A stretch of DNA of 23,814 nt from Armatimonadota bacterium. GTDB lineage: Bacteria; Sysuimicrobiota; Sysuimicrobiia; Sysuimicrobiales; JACQTN01. How positions within the stretch are numbered: the first letter of the stretch is position 1; the number at the start of each line of letters is the position of its first letter. Below the pieces are notes generated by a model. It was not told the origin of the DNA. It was given only the letters and a program-made list of their open reading frames with translations, and did no database searches. The stretch covers positions 1-23,814 of the forward strand of contig JACQTN010000535.1 in the NCBI GenBank assembly GCA_016210785.1. The letters are read 5' to 3'. The position numbers and the translations under genes are program-made. Positions 23,804-23,814 of the stretch are shown here, piece after piece.

Positions 23804-23814
23804 TTGTTCACCGA
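23804..23814 (+). CDS. Start of an unidentified gene, cut by the window edge
   Basis: TTG at 23804 is placed 7 nt after the near-perfect ribosome site AAGGAGGA and is followed by TTC ACC GA to the window end. Only three codons are visible, so nothing can be said of the product. The promoter-like box and hairpin upstream support a real gene start here. Confidence 0.5.

Noticed and set aside
1..23814. CRISPR array, tRNA, rRNA, transposase or integrase
   Set aside because: I saw no regularly spaced repeats with unique spacers, no cloverleaf candidate, no rRNA-like sequence and no recombinase motifs anywhere in the window.

Overview
The window is about 23.8 kb of GC-rich (roughly 70%) bacterial DNA. 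It is dense with catabolic and oxidoreductase genes, and GTG and TTG starts are common (TTG at 6358, GTG at 3438, 3697, 8859 and 15648; a TTG start is likely at 23804). It contains no rRNA, tRNA, CRISPR array, transposase or phage gene that I can see. Nothing in it fixes the taxon. Composition and gene content suit a free-living, metabolically versatile, probably uncultured soil or sediment bacterium, and I would not go further.

Layout. 32-3438 (minus strand): an M20-type metallopeptidase/deacylase and a 650-residue acetyl-CoA-synthetase-like acyl-CoA ligase. 3697-8414 (plus): family 5 uracil-DNA glycosylase, a second acyl-CoA ligase, and a thiamine-diphosphate E1 alpha/beta pair of a 2-oxoacid (or acetoin) dehydrogenase. 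8510-9257: a truncated VapC-type PIN toxin relic and an unrecognised 132-residue protein. 9530-15306 (plus): a tightly packed block of a luciferase-like flavin oxidoreductase, a fused two-domain aryl-CoA monooxygenase/reductase (2-aminobenzoyl-CoA or salicylyl-CoA type), a crotonase, a Rid-family protein and an acyl-CoA dehydrogenase. 15648-17150: a cytosine-deaminase-like amidohydrolase. 17286-18266 (minus): a D-2-hydroxyacid dehydrogenase, divergent from a second luciferase-like oxidoreductase (18512-19504). 19626-22022: a lone molybdopterin-binding hydroxylase large subunit. 22105-23580 (minus): a polytopic membrane HD-GYP protein, with the start of a further plus-strand gene at the right edge.

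How it works together (inference). The central block looks like an aerobic, CoA-thioester route for an aromatic acid. A ligase (possibly 4517-6205) would make the aryl-CoA. The fused flavoprotein would hydroxylate and reduce (dearomatise) the ring. The crotonase, Rid protein and acyl-CoA dehydrogenase would process the alicyclic or ring-opened CoA intermediates, and the amidohydrolase could remove an amino group. The crotonase lacks both classic hydratase glutamates and the Rid protein lacks the usual catalytic arginine, so the chemistry may differ from the known 2-aminobenzoyl-CoA pathway.

The window also carries a dispersed intergenic palindromic repeat with GAAACATC/GATGTTTC arms at three places. 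One copy appears to have replaced the natural C-terminus of the fused monooxygenase. Short matching promoter-like boxes lie upstream of 18512 and of the right-edge gene.
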